A stretch of 14,748 nt of DNA from CAG-533 sp964589375 (GTDB lineage Bacteria; Bacillota_I; Bacilli_A; RF39; UBA660), in assembly GCA_964589375.1 (NCBI GenBank), contig CAZPSA010000032.1, positions 1-14,748 of the forward strand. The letters are read 5' to 3'. Each line of letters starts with the position of its first letter. Positions within the stretch are counted from its first letter, which is position 1. Positions 12,695-14,748 of the stretch are shown piece by piece. The notes below the pieces were generated by a model. It was given only the letters and a program-made list of their open reading frames with translations, had not been told where the DNA came from and ran no database searches. A program made the position numbers and the translations under genes.

Positions 12695-13393
12695 ATGAAA
12701 AAATTAGGAAAAAAATATGTGGAAGCTTCAAGTAAAATTGAAAAAAATAAAGAGTATGATATTACTGAAGCAATTAATTTAGTAAAAAGTACAAGTATTA
12801 CTAAATTTGACAGTTCAGTTGAAGTTGCAATGAACCTAAATATTGATACTAAAAAGTCTGACCAACAATTAAGAGGATCAATCGTTCTTCCTAATGGTAC
12901 TGGTAAAACTAAAAAGATTTTAGTATTAGCAAAGGGTGCAGCTGCTACTGAAGCAAAAGAAGCTGGAGCTGATTTTGTAGGTGATACTGACCTAATTGAT
13001 AAAATTGCTAATGAAAACTGGTTTGACTATGATATTATCATTGCAACCCCAGAAATGATGCCACAATTAGGTAAAATCGGAAAGGTTTTAGGACCAAAAG
13101 GATTAATGCCTAATCCAAAAACTGGAACCGTAACTACAACTCCTGCCAAAACAGTTGTTGATGTAAAAAAAGGAATGATTGAATATCGTGCTGACTCATA
13201 TGGTAATGTTCATTCATTAATTGGTAAAGTATCTTTCGATGAAAAAGCTTTAAAAGAAAATTTAACATATTTTGTAAATACTATTATAAAAAGCAAGCCT
13301 ACTACTGTTAAGGGGGCATTTGTTAAAAGTATTACTATTTGTACAACAATGGGACCTGGAATTAGAATTAGTTTAAATTCTTTTGACAGATAA
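12695..13393 (+). CDS. rplA: 50S ribosomal protein L1
   Basis: A two-domain protein of the L1 stalk that helps E-site tRNA leave; it is also the translational repressor of its own operon. At 232 residues it is of normal length. The signature LGPKGLMPNPKTGTVT is present in the second domain, as are KKLGKKY at the start and GPGIRISLNS at the end. GGAGGG (12683-12688) lies 6 nt before the ATG. The last codons (TTT GAC AGA) contain the -35 box of the rplJL promoter. Confidence 0.98.
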   Translation: MKKLGKKYVEASSKIEKNKEYDITEAINLVKSTSITKFDSSVEVAMNLNIDTKKSDQQLRGSIVLPNGTGKTKKILVLAKGAAATEAKEAGADFVGDTDLIDKIANENWFDYDIIIATPEMMPQLGKIGKVLGPKGLMPNPKTGTVTTTPAKTVVDVKKGMIEYRADSYGNVHSLIGKVSFDEKALKENLTYFVNTIIKSKPTTVKGAFVKSITICTTMGPGIRISLNSFDR

Positions 13394-13411
13394 TCAAAAA
13401 TATTATATAAT
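13383..13411 (+). promoter_or_regulatory. consensus promoter of rplJ-rplL
   Basis: Exact TTGACA (13383-13388), a 17-nt spacer and exact TATAAT (13406-13411). The -35 lies in the end of rplA. Transcription would start near 13418, directly before the L10 leader. It is the only perfect consensus promoter in the window. Confidence 0.85.
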
Positions 13412-13425
13412 TAGTCAGATTAAAA

Positions 13426-13484
13426 AACTTTTTATCCGTAGACCGCAGGAGCGTGAAGCTTAATATTTCCTGCCGAGGAAGGTT
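13426..13484 (+). promoter_or_regulatory. L10 leader RNA (binds the L10-L12 complex)
   Basis: It contains the conserved L10 leader core: CCGTAGAC (13436-13443), the stem GCAGGA (13445-13450) with TCCTGC (13468-13473), CTTAAT within the loop, and CCGAGG (13473-13478). An outer stem can form between AACTT...CC (13426-13437) and GGAAGGTT (13477-13484). This is the site where L10(L12)4 binds to limit its own synthesis in Bacillus-type bacteria. Confidence 0.88.
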
Positions 13485-13520
13485 ATTATATTGTTAACTT
13501 TCCATAACGGAAAGTTTTTT
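13477..13520 (+). terminator. rplJ leader attenuator: antiterminator / intrinsic terminator
   Basis: Terminator: AACTTTCC (13496-13503) pairs with GGAAAGTT (13509-13516) over ATAAC, then T to 13520. Antiterminator: GGAAGGTT (13477-13484) can pair with the same AACTTTCC (one G-U) and block the terminator. GGAAGGTT is also the 3' arm of the L10-leader outer stem, so L10 binding would free the terminator. Confidence 0.82.
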
Positions 13521-13540
13521 ATAAATGTAAAGGAGGAAAA

Positions 13541-14032
13541 ATGGCAAGTAATAAAATTCTTGATGCAAAAAAAGAAGTTATTAATGAAATATCAGATAAA
13601 ATTAAGAATTCTGAATCTGTAGTATTATTTTCTTATCAAGGTTTAACTGTTGCGGAAATGGCTGACTTAAGAAATAAAGTTAAAGAAGCTAATGGTGAAA
13701 TTAAAATTTATAAAAATACATTAGTAAAAAGAGCAACCGATGGATTAAATTTAGATTTATCTGCCGACTTAGAAGGACCTAATGCGATTTTATTTGGTAA
13801 AGAATTATTAGAACCAATTAAAGCATTAAGCAAATTTACAAAAGACCATAAGTGTGCTGAAATTCGTTCAGGAATTATTAATGGTGAAATCGTTGATAAT
13901 AAGGTAATCAATGAATATGCTAGTATTCCATCAATGGAAGGTTTACTTACTATGCTTGCAGGTGGTATGATAGAACACGTAAAAAATCTATCTATAGCAT
14001 TAAATTTATATGCTGAAGGATTAGAAAAATAA
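13541..14032 (+). CDS. rplJ: 50S ribosomal protein L10
   Basis: The stalk base protein that anchors L7/L12 dimers to 23S rRNA next to L11. It has 163 residues, near the family norm. The N-terminal RNA-binding domain has SVVLFSYQGLTVAEMADLR and VKIYKNTLVKRA-type sequence (IKIYKNTLVKRA, about 54-65). The C-terminal helix (about 140-163) that carries L12 dimers is present but short. A perfect AGGAGG (13531-13536) lies 4 nt before the ATG. Expression is controlled by the leader attenuator upstream. rplL follows after 19 nt. Confidence 0.97.
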   Translation: MASNKILDAKKEVINEISDKIKNSESVVLFSYQGLTVAEMADLRNKVKEANGEIKIYKNTLVKRATDGLNLDLSADLEGPNAILFGKELLEPIKALSKFTKDHKCAEIRSGIINGEIVDNKVINEYASIPSMEGLLTMLAGGMIEHVKNLSIALNLYAEGLEK

Positions 14033-14051
14033 TAAGAAAGGAAGAAAAGAA

Positions 14052-14417
14052 ATGGCAAAATTAACAAAAGAAGAATTTATTAGTTCACTAAAAGAAATGA
14101 CTATTCTTGAAGTTAAAGAATTAGTTGACGCAATGAAGGAGGAATTTGGTGTTGATCCATCTGCTGTAGCTGTTGCTGCACCTGCTGCTGCCGCTGCTGA
14201 AGAAGGACCTTCTACTAAAACAGTTGTATTAAAAGATGCTGGCGCTGCTAAAATTGGCGTAATCAAAATTATACGTGAAATTACTGGTTTAGGACTAGTA
14301 GAAGCAAAAGGCGTTGCTGATAATGGTGGAAATATTAAAGAAAATGTTTCTTTAGATGAAGCTAACGAGCTAAAAGCTAAATTAGAAGAAGCTGGCGCTA
14401 CAGTTGAATTAGTTTAA
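14052..14417 (+). CDS. rplL: 50S ribosomal protein L7/L12
   Basis: The multi-copy stalk protein that recruits translational GTPases. It has 121 residues: an N-terminal dimerisation domain (about 1-35, LTILEVKELVDAMKEE-like), an Ala-rich hinge (about 38-53) and a C-terminal domain (about 55-121) with KIGVIKIIREITGLGLVEAK, the factor-binding helices, and ending EEAGATVELV. Ribosome binding site AAAGGAAG (14037-14044). The segment after EAKGVADN is NGGNIKENV, more polar than the usual sequence. A strong terminator follows. Confidence 0.97.
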   Translation: MAKLTKEEFISSLKEMTILEVKELVDAMKEEFGVDPSAVAVAAPAAAAAEEGPSTKTVVLKDAGAAKIGVIKIIREITGLGLVEAKGVADNGGNIKENVSLDEANELKAKLEEAGATVELV

Positions 14418-14450
14418 TACTATAGTAAGAATGATATTTAATTATCACAG

Positions 14451-14488
14451 GACTATTAGCAAAGTAAGTTTTGTTAATAGTCTTTTTT
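14451..14488 (+). terminator. strong terminator of the rplJL operon
   Basis: GACTATTAGCAAA (14451-14463) pairs with TTTGTTAATAGTC (14470-14482), 13 bp with one G-U, followed by six T (14483-14488). Confidence 0.92.
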
Positions 14489-14490
14489 AT

Positions 14491-14521
14491 GCTATCGCCC
14501 AGCTAAAACGGGTAGCTTTTT
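14491..14521 (+). terminator. second, tandem terminator-like hairpin
   Basis: GCTA + CCC (14491-14494, 14498-14500) can pair with GGG + TAGC (14510-14516), with a 3-nt bulge, followed by TTTTT. A simpler stem, AGCTA (14501-14505) with TAGCT (14513-14517), is an alternative. It starts 2 nt after the first terminator's T run. Confidence 0.5.
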
Positions 14522-14748
14522 GAATATAAAGTCGTCAGTAAAAATGTTAAAAGGGAGTTTTCATGCTCTACTAGAAATCATAGAACCATCTTTTATTTTG
14601 AAAAAAATGTTAATTTAAGCAAATAGTATAATTGGGGTGTTGGTCTAAAATGTTAGATAAAGAGACGCAGAATTTTGGACATGAATACTTAAACGTTAAA
14701 TTTTAAGTAAAGTGCACAAATAAGTGCATTACGATTAAAAATGTGTGC
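14522..14748. other. gene-free AT-rich stretch
   Basis: No gene longer than about 25 codons is open here on either strand. It holds a -10-like TATAAT (14627-14632) without a matching -35, an 18-codon ORF (14650-14706) after GGGGTG (14634-14639), and a small hairpin AGTGCAC/GTGCATT (14711-14730). It could be the leader of the next gene, which in this cluster is often rpoB, but that gene is outside the window. Confidence 0.5.

Noticed and set aside
12423..12731. Minus-strand Ser/Ala-rich frame opposite the L11 extension
   Set aside because: It is the complement of Glu/Ala/Lys codons of rplK; no start signals.
14544..14618. 25-codon frame (ATG 14544) after rplL
   Set aside because: No ribosome binding site, no promoter directly upstream and no recognisable sequence.

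Overview
The window is about 14.7 kb of AT-rich chromosome from a low-GC Gram-positive bacterium of the Bacilli/Mollicutes side. TGA is used as a stop (the PF04020-family gene ends at 5031, mrnC at 8959), so this is genetic code 11 and not a code-4 Mycoplasma or Spiroplasma. Gene order matches two conserved Bacillus-type blocks. The first is uvrA / yvlD-like / lgt / trxB-like, in which hprK is missing. The second is mrnC / rlmB / sigH-like / secE / nusG / rplK / rplA / rplJ / rplL, in which yacP and rpmG are missing. An uncultured gut Bacilli/Mollicutes lineage (for example RF39-like or Erysipelotrichia-like) is my inference, not something the sequence proves.

Layout. 1-126: a degenerate 25-nt direct repeat and a sigma-A promoter. 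136-1573: two coupled genes of unknown function, one a zinc-ribbon / one-TM / OB-fold-like membrane protein. 1574-1766: a regulatory leader with two promoter candidates separated by a terminator hairpin. 1767-4574: uvrA. 4579-6733: an operon of a four-TM PF04020 protein, lgt and a divergent thioredoxin reductase-like flavoprotein, closed by a terminator. 6815-8514: a collagen-like protein built of seven 54-bp repeats and a glycosyltransferase with TPR-like repeats, flanked by terminators. 8568-10220: mrnC, rlmB and a SigH-like sigma factor, overlapping head to tail. 10319-11260: secE and nusG behind an extended -10 promoter. 11361-11774: a small HNH-like protein. 11945-14417: rplK-rplA with an L1-binding leader and rplJ-rplL with an L10 leader and attenuator. 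14418-14748: tandem terminators and a gene-free stretch.

How the parts work together. Most genes are housekeeping: nucleotide excision repair, lipoprotein lipidation, rRNA processing and modification, Sec translocation, transcription elongation and the ribosomal stalk. Both ribosomal operons carry the leader structures expected for feedback by their own products, L1 and L10(L12)4. The accessory part is the collagen-like gene with its glycosyltransferase. The collagen has about 20 threonines in the Y position of Gly-X-Y triplets, the residue type that carries O-glycans in BclA-like proteins, and the glycosyltransferase starts 5 nt after it without a good ribosome binding site of its own. I read this pair as a surface or filament glycoprotein and its dedicated modifier. 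Other unusual points are a 53-residue charged C-terminal extension on L11, a trxB-like enzyme with a CVLC active site and no NADPH HRR motif, an HNH-like gene inside the nusG-rplK interval, and a 14-codon leader ORF overlapping the secE start.
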